A stretch of 64,000 nt of DNA from Micromonospora sp. NBC_00389 (GTDB taxonomy: Bacteria > Actinomycetota > Actinomycetes > Mycobacteriales > Micromonosporaceae), in contig NZ_CP107947.1 in assembly GCF_036059255.1 (NCBI RefSeq), forward strand, positions 2,852,001-2,916,000, written 5' to 3'. The notes under the pieces are model-generated. The model searched no databases. It was not told the DNA's origin and saw only the letters and a list, made by a program, of their open reading frames with translations. The stretch's first letter is position 1. The number at the start of each line of letters is the position of its first letter. Of this stretch, positions 45,626 through 54,333 are shown piece by piece. The translations under genes and the position numbers were made by a program.

Positions 45626-46798
45626 TCAGCTGCGACCGCCGTCGCCGCCGGCGAAGACCACCCGCAGGAGCCGGTCGTCGTCGGCCGCCGGGTTGCCCCG
45701 CCCGTCGTGGTTGGAGGTGCTCACCCAGAGCGACCCGTCCGGCGCGGCGGCCACCGCGCGCAGCCGGCCGTACCGGTTGGTGAGCAGCTCACTGGGCTGA
45801 CCGAGCAGCGTGCCCATGTCGGTCAGCTCCATCACCCAGAGCCGCTTGCCGCGCAGGCAGCCGGTGACCAGCAGCCGATCCGCGGCGGCCAGCCCGGAGC
45901 AGGACGCGTCCGAGGTCGCCCACTGGGTGATCGGGTCGCTGTACCGCTTGTCGCCGGCCCGCCCCTCGACCTGCGGCCAGCCGTAGTTGCCGCCCTTGGT
46001 GATCTGGTTGATCTCGTCCCAGGTGTTCTGGCCGAACTCCACGGCGTACATCCGCTTGGCGGCGTCCCAGGTGAAGCCCTGCACATTGCGGTGCCCCAGC
46101 GACCAGACCGGGGAGCCGGGGTACGGATTGCCCGCGGCGGGCTTCCCGTCCGGGGTGATCCGCAGGATCTTGCCGCCGAGGCTCTTCACGTCCTGGGCGG
46201 CGGGGCGCTCACCGGCGTCACCCGTGCTGGCGTAGAGCTGCCCGTCCGGGCCGAAGCCCAGCCCGCCGCCGTTGTGCACGTTGGCCTTGGGAATGCCGGT
46301 GAGGATCGGGGTGGGCTGCCCACCGAGCTGCAGCCGGACGACCCGGTTGTCCTGCTCGGTCGTGTAGTAGACGAAGACCGTGCGGTCCTTGTCGTAGCCG
46401 GGGGAGACGGTGATGCCGAGCAGGCCGCCCTCGCCCGCCGCCGCCACGTCGGTGATCGTCTGCACCACCCGGACCCGCAGCCCGTCCGGCCCGGACTCGG
46501 GGCCGACCTGGAGAATCCGGCCGCTGTCCCGCTCGGTGACCAGCGCGCCGCCGTCCGGCAGGAAGGCGATCGCCCAGGGCACCCGCAGCCCCTTGGCGAG
46601 CACCGTCGCCACCGCCTGCTGGCCGGCGCCGCCGGGGCTCGCCGGCGCCGACGGGGTCGGCAGGTTGGGCGGCTCACCGGCCGGGTCCGGCTCCGGCTCG
46701 CCGAAGCTGCAACCGGCGGCGAACAGCAGCGCCGCGCAGGACGCCGCGAGGGCCGCCCGGAGGCGGCGGGTGCGAGAGTACGGGGGACGGGCGCTCAC
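45626..46798 (-). CDS. PQQ-dependent sugar dehydrogenase lipoprotein
   Basis: The 390-residue protein has a lipoprotein signal (lipobox LFAAGC, Cys30 lipidated) and a six-bladed propeller of the soluble glucose/sorbosone dehydrogenase family: VPWAIAFLPDGGALVTERDS, GGGLGFGPDGQLYASTGDAG, GHRNVQGFTWD and ITKGGNYGWPQVEG. It probably oxidises sugars or aldoses at the cell surface. The GTG at 46798 is preceded by a TACCCT box 7 nt away, suggesting a leaderless message. Whether PQQ is made by this organism is unknown from here. Confidence 0.87.
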   Translation of the reverse strand: MSARPPYSRTRRLRAALAASCAALLFAAGCSFGEPEPDPAGEPPNLPTPSAPASPGGAGQQAVATVLAKGLRVPWAIAFLPDGGALVTERDSGRILQVGPESGPDGLRVRVVQTITDVAAAGEGGLLGITVSPGYDKDRTVFVYYTTEQDNRVVRLQLGGQPTPILTGIPKANVHNGGGLGFGPDGQLYASTGDAGERPAAQDVKSLGGKILRITPDGKPAAGNPYPGSPVWSLGHRNVQGFTWDAAKRMYAVEFGQNTWDEINQITKGGNYGWPQVEGRAGDKRYSDPITQWATSDASCSGLAAADRLLVTGCLRGKRLWVMELTDMGTLLGQPSELLTNRYGRLRAVAAAPDGSLWVSTSNHDGRGNPAADDDRLLRVVFAGGDGGRS

Positions 46799-46805
46799 CC
46801 GGCCC

Positions 46806-46811
46806 AGGGTA
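46806..46811 (-). promoter_or_regulatory. Candidate -10 box (TACCCT) of a leaderless promoter
   Basis: On the reverse strand TACCCT lies 7 nt before the GTG at 46798, with no ribosome binding site. Confidence 0.45.
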
Positions 46812-46880
46812 TCCCGCCGGACGGCCCGGCCGGGCCCGACAGGACACGGCGGATGCCGGCGGTGCTCCGGGGTGGACCGT

Positions 46881-48698
46881 TCAGCGTGCCCGCACGGCCA
46901 GCAGCGCGGTGTCGTCCTCGCGGTGCCGGGTCGAGGCGAGCAGCAGGTCGCACAGCTCGTCGAGGGGCAGCGTGTCGGTGCCGGTCAGCCGGTCCAGCAG
47001 CTCGGCGAGCCCCTCGTCGATGGACCGGTCCCGCCGCTCGATCAGCCCGTCGGTGTAGAGCAGCAGGGTGTCGCCGGTGGCCAGGCTGGCCGACTGGCTG
47101 GTCCGCCGCACCGGCCGGGCCAGGCCGAGCAGTGCTTCCGGCGGCGCTTCGAGGACCTCCACCGCGCCGCCGGCACGGACCAGCAGGGCCGGCGGGTGCC
47201 CGGCGTTGGACCAGGTCATCTCCCAGCCGCCGGACCGTTGGGGACAGATCCGGACCAGCGTCGCGGTGGCCGCGATCGGCAGCCGCAGGCCGCGGATCGC
47301 GCCGTCCAGGTGGGTCATCAGCTCACCGACCGCGTCCTGCCGGCCGAACGCGTTGCCGCGCACCAGGTTGCGCAGCTGGCCCATGGTCGCCGCCGCCTCG
47401 ATGTCGTGCCCGGCCACGTCCCCGATCGCCGCGATCAGGTCCCCGTCGGGCTGGACGAAGGCGTCGTACCAGTCACCGCCCACCTCCACCCGGTCGGCCG
47501 CCGGCTGGTAGCGGGCCGCCAGCTCCAGCTCGGGTACGACCGGCAGCTGCGGCAGCATGCTGTGTTGCAGCACCTCGGCGACGTGCCGCTGCTCGCCGTA
47601 CATCGAGCTGTTGCCGATCGCCTGCCCGGCGCGGCGGCCGATGTCCACCGCGGTGAGCAGGTCGCGGTCGTCGAACTGCTGGCGCTGGGCGTCGTTGACC
47701 AGGGTGATCGCGCCGAGCACCGTGCCGCCGGCGGCACGGACCGGCACGCAGAGGTAGGAGGCGATGCCCAGGCGGTCGCCGATCGACGCCATCTCCGGAT
47801 TCGTTGTGCCACGTGCCACGTCCGCCAGCGACGCCACAGCGCCGAGCCGGGGCCGGCCGGTCCGCAGCACCGCCCGGATGGCCGAATCCGCGCTCAGCCC
47901 GGTGCGCAGCAGCTCGGCGAAGCGGTCGACGTCCGCAGTCCGGGCGGGGTCCCGGTGTACCGCGACCACCTCGCGGGGCAGGCCGGTCGGCCCGACCAGG
48001 GTGAGCAGGCACCAGTCGGCGAGCAGCGGCACCATGGTGTCGGCGAGCCGGCGCAGCACGGTGCCCACGTCCAGCGTGCCGGCCAGCGTCTCGCTCAGGC
48101 CGGCGAGCAGTTCCAGTCGCTCGTGCGCCCGCACGACCCGCCGACGTGCCTCCTGCGCCCCGTCCAGCGCGATCCGCAGTCGCAGCTCCGACGAGCAGGC
48201 GGCGGCCAGGTCGGCCAGCGTCCGGAGCTGCCCGGCGGTCCAGGCCCGCGGCTTGCTGTCGATGGCGCACAGCGAGCCGAGCACCCGGCCGGAGAGGTCG
48301 GTCAGCGGCATCCCGGCGTACGCGACCACGCCGAGGTCTTCGATGGCCAGGTTGTCCCGCACGCGGGGGTAGAGCCGGGCGTCCGGCAGCACCATCGGCA
48401 CCTCGATGTCCACCACGTGCTGGCAGAACGAGTGGCTCAGCGGGGTCTGCCGGCGCTCCGCCCAGGGCTCCGGCAGCCCGACCGCGCCGGGGAAGAACTG
48501 CCGCTCGGCGGAGACCAGGGAGACCAGCGCGACGGGTACGTCCAGCAGGTCGCTGACCAGGCGGGCGAACCGGTCGAACGCCTCGTCCGGGGCGGCGTCC
48601 AGCCCGGTGTCGGCGAGCGCCCGCAGCCGTGCCGGATCGCTGAGCGCCGGGGGTGGTGCGATCGAACGCCGGGGGCGGGCGGGGGAGCCGTCGGTCAT
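46881..48698 (-). CDS. GAF-GAF-SpoIIE (PP2C-type) phosphatase
   Basis: The 605-residue protein has two GAF domains (about 30-175 and 215-370) and a C-terminal SpoIIE/RsbU PP2C phosphatase (about 385-600). Metal-binding signatures are VGGDWYDAFVQPDGD, IGDVAGHDIEAAATMGQ and LYTDGLIERRD; EDDTALLAVR ends it. It would dephosphorylate an anti-anti-sigma factor in response to a small ligand sensed by GAF. ATG 48698 is chosen; GTG 48704 and a much longer upstream frame that overlaps the divergent gene are rejected. The 184-bp gap to the next gene has no clear operator. Confidence 0.87.
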   Translation of the reverse strand: MTDGSPARPRRSIAPPPALSDPARLRALADTGLDAAPDEAFDRFARLVSDLLDVPVALVSLVSAERQFFPGAVGLPEPWAERRQTPLSHSFCQHVVDIEVPMVLPDARLYPRVRDNLAIEDLGVVAYAGMPLTDLSGRVLGSLCAIDSKPRAWTAGQLRTLADLAAACSSELRLRIALDGAQEARRRVVRAHERLELLAGLSETLAGTLDVGTVLRRLADTMVPLLADWCLLTLVGPTGLPREVVAVHRDPARTADVDRFAELLRTGLSADSAIRAVLRTGRPRLGAVASLADVARGTTNPEMASIGDRLGIASYLCVPVRAAGGTVLGAITLVNDAQRQQFDDRDLLTAVDIGRRAGQAIGNSSMYGEQRHVAEVLQHSMLPQLPVVPELELAARYQPAADRVEVGGDWYDAFVQPDGDLIAAIGDVAGHDIEAAATMGQLRNLVRGNAFGRQDAVGELMTHLDGAIRGLRLPIAATATLVRICPQRSGGWEMTWSNAGHPPALLVRAGGAVEVLEAPPEALLGLARPVRRTSQSASLATGDTLLLYTDGLIERRDRSIDEGLAELLDRLTGTDTLPLDELCDLLLASTRHREDDTALLAVRAR

Positions 48699-48868
48699 GA
48701 GCACCTGTCTGCCGGGCGGAGGCCGACCGGCACTCCGACCATCCGTTATACCTGGTTCGCGCCGCGGCCGAACGTCGGTGTGCCGAGTCTCGCCCGGGCC
48801 GACTCGGCGCGCCATCCCCCGGGACGCCGGTTCGCCGCCGTGCCCGCACCGGCCGCCGGTGCGGGGGC

Positions 48869-48874
48869 TATCGT
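48869..48874 (+). promoter_or_regulatory. Candidate -10 box (TATCGT) of a leaderless promoter
   Basis: TATCGT lies 8 nt before the GTG at 48883, with no ribosome binding site. Confidence 0.4.
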
Positions 48875-48882
48875 CGGCGGAC

Positions 48883-49809
48883 GTGAAGGTATGGATTCCG
48901 CACCAGGCCGGCCTGAACCTCGTTGGCGAGCTGCCCCCGAACGTGACGGTGGAAGTCGTCGAGCACGCCGAGCGGCTGCCCTCCGCGGTGGCCGGCGTGC
49001 GGTTCTGGGTACCGCCGTTCCTGGCCGGCTCGGACGCGACCGCGCTGCTGCACGAGCTGCCCGATCTGGCGGTGGTGCAACTGCTCTCCGCCGGTGCGGA
49101 CGCCTGGGCGGGTCGGACGCCGACGGGTGTCACGCTCTGCGACGCCCGGGGAGTGCACGATCCGTCCACGGCCGAGTGGGTCGTCACGGCGATCCTGACC
49201 CAGCTACGGGCGTTCCCGGCCTTCGTCCGGGCGCAGGCCGACCGGCGGTGGGCATTTGGCGACGTCGCCCCGACCGACGAGCTCACCGGCAAGAGGGTGC
49301 TCATCGTCGGGGCCGGTTCGATCGGCACCGCGGTACGGGACCGGCTCGCCCCGTTCGAGGTGAGCTTCACCCTGGTGGCCCGGACCGCCCGGCCCGAGCA
49401 GGGGGTGCACGGCGTCGAGGAGCTGCCCAGGCTGCTGCCGGAGGCCGACGTCGTGGTGGTGCTGGTGCCGCTCACGGACCAGACGCGCGGCCTGATCGAC
49501 AAGGAGTTCCTGACCGCGATGCCGGACGGTGCGCTGCTGGTCAACGCGGCCCGGGGGCCGGTGGCCCGTACCGAGGCGCTCGTCGCCGAGCTGGGCACCG
49601 GCCGGATCTCGGCGGCGCTCGACGTCACCGACCCGGAGCCACTGCCCGCCGATTCTCCGCTGTGGACGATGCCGAACGTGCTGCTTACTCCGCACGTGGC
49701 CGGGTCGGTGCGAGGGCTGCTGCCGCGCGCCTACCGGCTGGTCGGCGATCAGGTGCGGCGCTTCGCCGCCGGCCAGCCGCTGATCAACACGGTGGTCGAC
49801 GGCTACTGA
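48883..49809 (+). CDS. D-isomer-specific 2-hydroxyacid dehydrogenase
   Basis: The 308-residue protein has a Rossmann NAD(P) domain with VLIVGAGSIGTAVRDRL (about 140-156), followed by the second nucleotide-binding stretch DVVVVLVPLTDQT. The substrate-binding arginine, glutamate and histidine triad is represented by NAARGPVARTEALV, TDPEPLP and TPHVAGS. It reduces a 2-oxo acid to the D-2-hydroxy acid. The GTG start at 48883 is fitted to the leaderless box; a longer frame running antisense to the phosphatase gene is rejected. Its stop lies in a tandem repeat shared with the next gene's end. Confidence 0.88.
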   Translation: MKVWIPHQAGLNLVGELPPNVTVEVVEHAERLPSAVAGVRFWVPPFLAGSDATALLHELPDLAVVQLLSAGADAWAGRTPTGVTLCDARGVHDPSTAEWVVTAILTQLRAFPAFVRAQADRRWAFGDVAPTDELTGKRVLIVGAGSIGTAVRDRLAPFEVSFTLVARTARPEQGVHGVEELPRLLPEADVVVVLVPLTDQTRGLIDKEFLTAMPDGALLVNAARGPVARTEALVAELGTGRISAALDVTDPEPLPADSPLWTMPNVLLTPHVAGSVRGLLPRAYRLVGDQVRRFAAGQPLINTVVDGY

Positions 49810-49854
49810 CCGCGTAGCTCAGCCGGCCGCTGACCGCGTGGCTCAGCCGGCCGC
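49807..49854. repeat. Tandem duplication of a 24-bp unit covering two stop codons
   Basis: Positions 49807-49830 and 49831-49854 agree at 23 of 24 bases (TGACCGCGTAGCTCAGCCGG start). Each copy holds both the TGA of the plus-strand dehydrogenase and the stop of the minus-strand PH-like gene, so a small tandem duplication moved the gene ends apart. Confidence 0.85.
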
Positions 49855-50220
49855 GCCGGGCAGCGTCTGGCCGGTTGCCGAGACCAGCCGGGGCAGGTCC
49901 GAGCCGTGTACCGCCGGTAGGACGACCTGCTGGCCGTCGTCGAGCCGGGCGACCGCCCGCCCGCGCGGGTCGGTGGCCAGCTCGACGACCCGGTCCCAGC
50001 CGATCCGGCGCTGCCCCGCCAGTGCGCGCAGGCGCAGCTCCCGGTCGTCGGCGTCGGTGCCGGCCCGCCAGGCCCACACGCCGACGGCGAGCGGGACGAG
50101 CAGCACCGGCAGCAGGTACGCCCGGGCGTTGGCCAGCGGCAGGGCGCCGATGAAAGCGATGATCGCGGCGGCCAGGATGCCTTGGTTGTACCGGAAGCGG
50201 ATCGTGTTGGGCGTACTCAC
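49843..50220 (-). CDS. PH-domain-like small membrane protein
   Basis: The 125-residue protein starts STPNTIRFRYNQ, has two hydrophobic helices (about 14-28 and 34-48) and a C-terminal bacterial PH-like segment with AGQRRIGWDRVVELATDPRG and LDDGQQVVLPAVH. This layout matches small actinobacterial PH-domain proteins of unknown function. GTG 50220 is used. It converges with the dehydrogenase gene; both ends lie in the 24-bp tandem repeat. The 216-bp region to the divergent EAL gene probably holds both promoters. Confidence 0.75.
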   Translation of the reverse strand: MSTPNTIRFRYNQGILAAAIIAFIGALPLANARAYLLPVLLVPLAVGVWAWRAGTDADDRELRLRALAGQRRIGWDRVVELATDPRGRAVARLDDGQQVVLPAVHGSDLPRLVSATGQTLPGAAG

Positions 50221-50436
50221 CCTCCGATGATCCCACCCCCGGCTGGTCCGGCTCGCGGCGGGCGGTGCCGGGCCGCCCGGCACGCCGTACAGTGGCACGG
50301 GTCACTGCCTCCTTTCGGTGGCCGGCGCGTAACCGATTTGACCGCCGGTCGTTCTCGACTGGTGGGCAGCGGACCCGCAACGTCCGATGTCCCGCACCGC
50401 CGCACCGCCCCGTGCCCCCTCACGAAGGCGACCGCC

Positions 50437-52908
50437 GTGCTCCTCGCGTACCCGTTCCGCGTCCTCGTCCCCCGCCGGGCGGCGCCGGAGGTCGCCGTGT
50501 CCGCGGCGGTGACGCTGCTCGTCCTCGCCGGCGCCGCTGGCCTGGCCCCGACGTCGGTGGTGATCGCACTGGCCGGCGGTGCGGGCGCCACGCTCGCCGG
50601 GGTGCGGCTCTCCCGGCTGGCCACCCGGGGCTCCGCCGATCTGTCGCCCGCCGATCTGTCGCCCGCCGATCCGTCGCACCCCGATCTGTCGCACCCCGAT
50701 TCTTCGCCGCGCGCGGCGGCGGTGCTGCTCGACGCGGCGGTGGTGGCAGCCGGTGTCAGCGCCGCTGTGTTGCCGCTGGCCGACAGCGGGCATCGGGCCG
50801 CCGCGCTGGTCGGGTCGCTGGTCGTGGCGGCCCTGTCCGCGGCCGGGCTGCGCCGACTCGTCGGCCGGACGCGGTCACCGAACCAGGCCCGGTTGCGGTT
50901 GCTGATCGAGGCGACCGGCCCGGCCATCGGGCTGGCCCTCGCCGGCTGGTTGCTGCTGCCCCGCGACACGCTGCCGGTGCCGGCCCGGATGGCCGCCGCG
51001 CTGGTGCTCGGCGGGCTTGGCATGGCGGCGCTCAGTGCGTTCACCGGCCCGTACCGACGCGCGGCCGGCGCGATCTGCCGGGGTGGGGTCCTGCTCACCC
51101 TGGTCGGGTTGGTGCTGTTGACGGCCCTGCCGCCCGCGTCGGCCGGTCGGGCGGCCCTGCTGGCCGTGCCACCGCTGGTGCTCGGGATGCTGCTCACCGC
51201 GCTCGGTGCGGGCAACGCGGTGGCGCAGGGCGACGCGGTGGCGGCGGGCTACGCGGTGGCCACGGGCGACGCGGCGGCGGCGGCGGCGGGTCGGGTCGCC
51301 CCGGCCTGGCCCCGGGCGGTGCTTCCGGCGGCGGTGCTGCTGCTGGCGGGGGGCCTGCACCTGGGCGCGGGCCGGGCGCCGGATCGGACGAGCGTGCTGC
51401 TGGCCCTGGCGGCGGTGCCGCCACTGGTGCTGCGCGAGCTGCTACGCGCCGGTGACGCGGCCTTCCCCGAGCGGCGTGCCGCACACCGCCGGCGTAGCGG
51501 TCGGGCGGTCCGGCACCGCCGTGCGGCTCAGCAGCGCTGGCTCGGCACGTCGGAGCACCCAGGTACGACTGCTGTCGGGTCGGCCATCTCGTACGGCGTC
51601 GGCTCGACCTGGCCGCCCGACGACGGCGCGACCTGGTCGGCGTTCGGCCGTCGGTCCGTTCTGTCCGGTGGCGGCGGTCCGGGGGACCGCGCGGCCCTGC
51701 TGGACGCCCTCGCCGCGATCGGCGACGTGCCGGTCCCGGTCGGCGCGCTGCTGCTGGTGGACCTGCACAGCGCCGACGCGATCGGGCCGACGGGCCGCGA
51801 GGACGTGGTTGCCGAGGCGGTCCGCCGGGCCCGCGCGATCATCGCGCCCGGTGACCTGGTCGTCGGGTGCACGAGCGCCGGCTTCGCCGTGGTCACCTCC
51901 GCCGGCCCGGTGGTGGCGTATGCGCTGGGCACCCGGCTGCTGACCGTGCTCACCCCGCCCTACCAGCTGGCCGGGTCGGTGCTGCGGGTGCAGGCGAGCA
52001 TCGGGCTGGCCGAGGTGAGCGGCGCCGGGCCGGCGGACGTGCTCCGCCAGGCCGAGCTGGCCCGGCGGCGGGCCGTGCAGCTGGGCCGGGACCGCGTCGA
52101 GTGGTACGACGCGTTCCTGGAGGAGCAGCTGGTCCGCCGGCTCGATCTGGAACGTGAGCTGCCCGGTGCGGTGGCGCGCGGCGAGCTGGACCTGGTCTAC
52201 CAGCCGGTGCTCGACCTGGCGAGCCGGCAGCCGGTGGGCGCCGAGGCGTTGTTGCGCTGGCGCAGCCCGGTGCTCGGCACGGTGCTCCCGACCGAGTTGC
52301 TGCCGGTCGCCGAGGACCTGGACCTGGTCGGCGAGCTGGAGTGGTGGGTCCTGGACCGGGCCTGCCGGCAGTTGGCCGACTGGTCGGCGGGCAGTCGGGA
52401 GCTGTGGATGGCGGTCAACGTCACCACCCGGGAGCTGACCACCCCCGACTTCGTGCAGCGCGCCGCCGCCGTGCTGGCCGCGTACGGGGTGTCGCCGGAG
52501 CGGCTGGTGGTGGAGGTGGCCGAGCCGAGGGTCGCCGCCGACCTGTCGACCGTGGTGGCCCGATTGGCCGGCCTGCGGTCGCTGGGAGTCCGCACCGCCC
52601 TGGACGACTTCCGGGCCGAGCACGCCTCGCTGGCCCAGCTCCGCCGGCTGCCGATCGATCTGCTCAAGGTGGGCCCGGAGCTGGTGGGCGCGCGGCCGGA
52701 CGGGCAGCCGCCGCTGATCGACGTGGTGGTCAACGTCGGCGAGCGGCTGGGAGTGGAGATCGTCGCCGAGGAGTTGGAGTCACCGGCCCAGGTCGAGGGG
52801 GCGCACCGGGCCGGCTGTCGGTACGGGCAGGGCTTCGCGCTGGCCCGCCCGGCGACCGCCGAGCGGGTCGAGGCGTACTTCGAGGAGTTTCCCTCGACGT
52901 CCCGCTGA
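50437..52908 (+). CDS. EAL-domain membrane protein with a degenerate GGDEF-like domain
   Basis: The roughly 823-residue protein has about eight N-terminal membrane helices, a GGDEF-like domain (about 420-560) and an EAL domain (about 585-815). The GGDEF signature is replaced by GCTSAGFAVV, so no cyclase activity is expected. The EAL domain keeps GAEALLRWRSP, the NVTTREL asparagine, the DDF loop and LLKVG lysine, so phosphodiesterase activity or c-di-GMP binding is plausible. The start is uncertain; GTG 50437 is chosen. Two short repeats encode low-complexity loops in the membrane region. Confidence 0.78.
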   Translation: MLLAYPFRVLVPRRAAPEVAVSAAVTLLVLAGAAGLAPTSVVIALAGGAGATLAGVRLSRLATRGSADLSPADLSPADPSHPDLSHPDSSPRAAAVLLDAAVVAAGVSAAVLPLADSGHRAAALVGSLVVAALSAAGLRRLVGRTRSPNQARLRLLIEATGPAIGLALAGWLLLPRDTLPVPARMAAALVLGGLGMAALSAFTGPYRRAAGAICRGGVLLTLVGLVLLTALPPASAGRAALLAVPPLVLGMLLTALGAGNAVAQGDAVAAGYAVATGDAAAAAAGRVAPAWPRAVLPAAVLLLAGGLHLGAGRAPDRTSVLLALAAVPPLVLRELLRAGDAAFPERRAAHRRRSGRAVRHRRAAQQRWLGTSEHPGTTAVGSAISYGVGSTWPPDDGATWSAFGRRSVLSGGGGPGDRAALLDALAAIGDVPVPVGALLLVDLHSADAIGPTGREDVVAEAVRRARAIIAPGDLVVGCTSAGFAVVTSAGPVVAYALGTRLLTVLTPPYQLAGSVLRVQASIGLAEVSGAGPADVLRQAELARRRAVQLGRDRVEWYDAFLEEQLVRRLDLERELPGAVARGELDLVYQPVLDLASRQPVGAEALLRWRSPVLGTVLPTELLPVAEDLDLVGELEWWVLDRACRQLADWSAGSRELWMAVNVTTRELTTPDFVQRAAAVLAAYGVSPERLVVEVAEPRVAADLSTVVARLAGLRSLGVRTALDDFRAEHASLAQLRRLPIDLLKVGPELVGARPDGQPPLIDVVVNVGERLGVEIVAEELESPAQVEGAHRAGCRYGQGFALARPATAERVEAYFEEFPSTSR
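50635..50709 (+). repeat. Five 15-bp tandem repeats inside the EAL protein gene
   Basis: Units like GCCGATCTGTCGCCC repeat five times in frame and encode Ala/Pro-Asp-Leu-Ser-Pro/His units in a loop between two membrane helices. The last two units are diverged. Confidence 0.8.
51211..51282 (+). repeat. Four 18-bp tandem repeats inside the EAL protein gene
   Basis: The unit GGCNACGCGGTGGCGNNG occurs four times and encodes Gly-x-Ala-Val-Ala-x, a second low-complexity loop in the same membrane domain. Confidence 0.75.
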
Positions 52909-52912
52909 CCGG

Positions 52913-52944
52913 CCCCGGGGTGAACCGGTTCACCTGTCCCGGGG
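52913..52944. terminator. Palindromic terminator or LacI operator between convergent genes
   Basis: GGTGAACCGGTTCACC (52919-52934) is a perfect 16-bp palindrome inside larger CCCCGGGG arms, between the EAL gene stop (52908) and the LacI gene stop (52930). It could end transcription in both directions. Its TGAACCGGTTCA core also looks like a LacI-family operator. Confidence 0.5.
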
Positions 52945-53949
52945 CGGTGCGGTGCTGCCGCGCGGGGTGAGGTGCGGGGTCTCGTCCTGCACCCGGGTCG
53001 CGGGCTGTCCGGCGATGACGGCGAGCAGTTGCCGGGCGGCGTGCGCGCCGTACGCCGGGATGTCCCGGCCCAGCGCCGTCAGCGGCGGGTGCACCAGCCG
53101 GCAGAGCGGCGAGTCGTCCCAGGCCACGATGGACAGGTCACCCGGCACGGTGAGCCCCATCTCCTGGGCGACGGAGAGCCCGGCGATGGCCATCACGTCG
53201 TTGTCGTAGATGACCGCGGTGGGCCGCTGGGCCGAGCTGAGCAGCCGGCGGGTGGCCCGTCCGCCCTCCTCGCCGGTGTAGTCGGACCAGACGGTGACCG
53301 CGTCGACCAGGCCGAGCCGCTGGCACACCGCCGCGAAGGCCTCGGTGCGGATCTCGGTGTGCCGCAGGTCGGGCAGGCCGCCGACCCGGGCGATCCGCCG
53401 GTGCCCGAGCGCGACCAGGTACTCCACCGCCTCGGTCAGGGCGGCCGCGTCGTCGGACCAGAGGCTGGCCAGGTCGCCGGTGCCGCCCGGCCCGCCGATC
53501 ACCACCGCCGGCAGTTGGAGCTGCTCCAGTGCGGGGATGCGGCGGTCGTCGGTGCGCAGGTCGCAGACGAGTACGCCGTCGACCCGCCGCTCGCCCCACC
53601 AGCGTCGGTAGACCGCGATCTCGGCGTCGTGGTCGGCCACCACCTGGAGGGTCAGGGCGTACGAGCGGGCGGAGAGTTCGGCCTCGACGCCGCTGATCAG
53701 CTCCATGAAGAACGGCTCGATGCCCAGTATCCGGGCGGGCCGGCACAGGGCCAGGCCGACGGCCTCGGCGGTGGCGGCGGAGAGGGCCCGGGCGGCGCTG
53801 CTCGGGCTGAACCCGATCTCGGCGGCGATGGCCAGGATGCGCTGCCGGGTGGCCTCGGAGACGCCGGGCTGCCCGTTCAGCGCGTACGACACGGCGCCCT
53901 TGGACACCCCGGCTCGTCGGGCGACGTCGGCGATGGTCGGCCGCTTCAC
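52930..53949 (-). CDS. LacI family transcriptional regulator
   Basis: The 339-residue protein has the LacI helix-turn-helix and hinge (residues 4-60: TIADVARRAGVSKGAVSYAL then SSAARALS) and a periplasmic-binding-like sugar domain with ILGIEPFFMELISG and LSIVAWDDSPLCRLVHPPLT. GTG 53949 is chosen because GGAGGAG lies 8 nt upstream; the longer frame is rejected. It is divergent from the ABC sugar-binding protein gene by 384 bp, so it probably represses the beta-mannoside operon. Confidence 0.9.
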   Translation of the reverse strand: MKRPTIADVARRAGVSKGAVSYALNGQPGVSEATRQRILAIAAEIGFSPSSAARALSAATAEAVGLALCRPARILGIEPFFMELISGVEAELSARSYALTLQVVADHDAEIAVYRRWWGERRVDGVLVCDLRTDDRRIPALEQLQLPAVVIGGPGGTGDLASLWSDDAAALTEAVEYLVALGHRRIARVGGLPDLRHTEIRTEAFAAVCQRLGLVDAVTVWSDYTGEEGGRATRRLLSSAQRPTAVIYDNDVMAIAGLSVAQEMGLTVPGDLSIVAWDDSPLCRLVHPPLTALGRDIPAYGAHAARQLLAVIAGQPATRVQDETPHLTPRGSTAPPRDR

Positions 53950-54333
53950 CGGCGTGCTCCTCCACTCTCCGGCCACGGGGGTCGGATCTTCTGACTGCCG
54001 CGGCAAGCCGGGGGCCTCAACCTAGCGCAACCGGTGTCGGCGGCTGCCAACCGACCGTCCACGGTAGACCTCGGCCGTCGGGCGCGGCGTACTTGCCCGG
54101 TTCAGCGTACCGGTGCGTCCTCGGTTCCGGCGTGCCGGCCGGTACACGGAGCTGCGACAGCAAGCGCTACACCACGCCTGTTCGCGCTCCCATGACCCTT
54201 TACCTGGACCGTTCGTGCACCGCGTTAACGAGCCGTTGACACTCCTGGAACCGGCCCGTACGGTGGCCTCACTTATCCGGTTCAGTCAACGTCTCTCGAT
54301 GTCGGGAGCGTTCCCACTTGTTCGGAGGATGCC
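53950..54333. promoter_or_regulatory. Intergenic control region of the beta-mannoside operon
   Basis: The 384-bp gap holds no gene. It contains a good promoter for the plus-strand operon (next entry) and repeated CCGGTTCA half-sites at 54097-54104 and 54277-54284, plus GAACCGG at 54248-54254. These match halves of the TGAACCGGTTCA palindrome at the end of the LacI gene, suggesting operator sites. Confidence 0.5.
54236..54264 (+). promoter_or_regulatory. Sigma-70-type promoter of the ABC sugar operon
   Basis: TTGACA (54236-54241), 17-bp spacer, then TACGGT (54259-54264). The -35 box matches the consensus exactly. GAACCGG lies in the spacer and CCGGTTCA lies 13 bp after the -10 box, forming an interrupted inverted repeat around the start site, as expected for repression. 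Confidence 0.6.

Noticed and set aside
46410..49817. 1135-residue plus-strand open frame over the phosphatase gene
   Set aside because: Low-complexity shadow; the reverse strand has all SpoIIE and GAF motifs.
49811..49830. CGCGTAGCTCAGCCGG resembles the 5' part of a tRNA (D-arm pattern)
   Set aside because: It lies in a 24-bp tandem repeat at gene ends, with no anticodon stem, T-loop or acceptor stem downstream.
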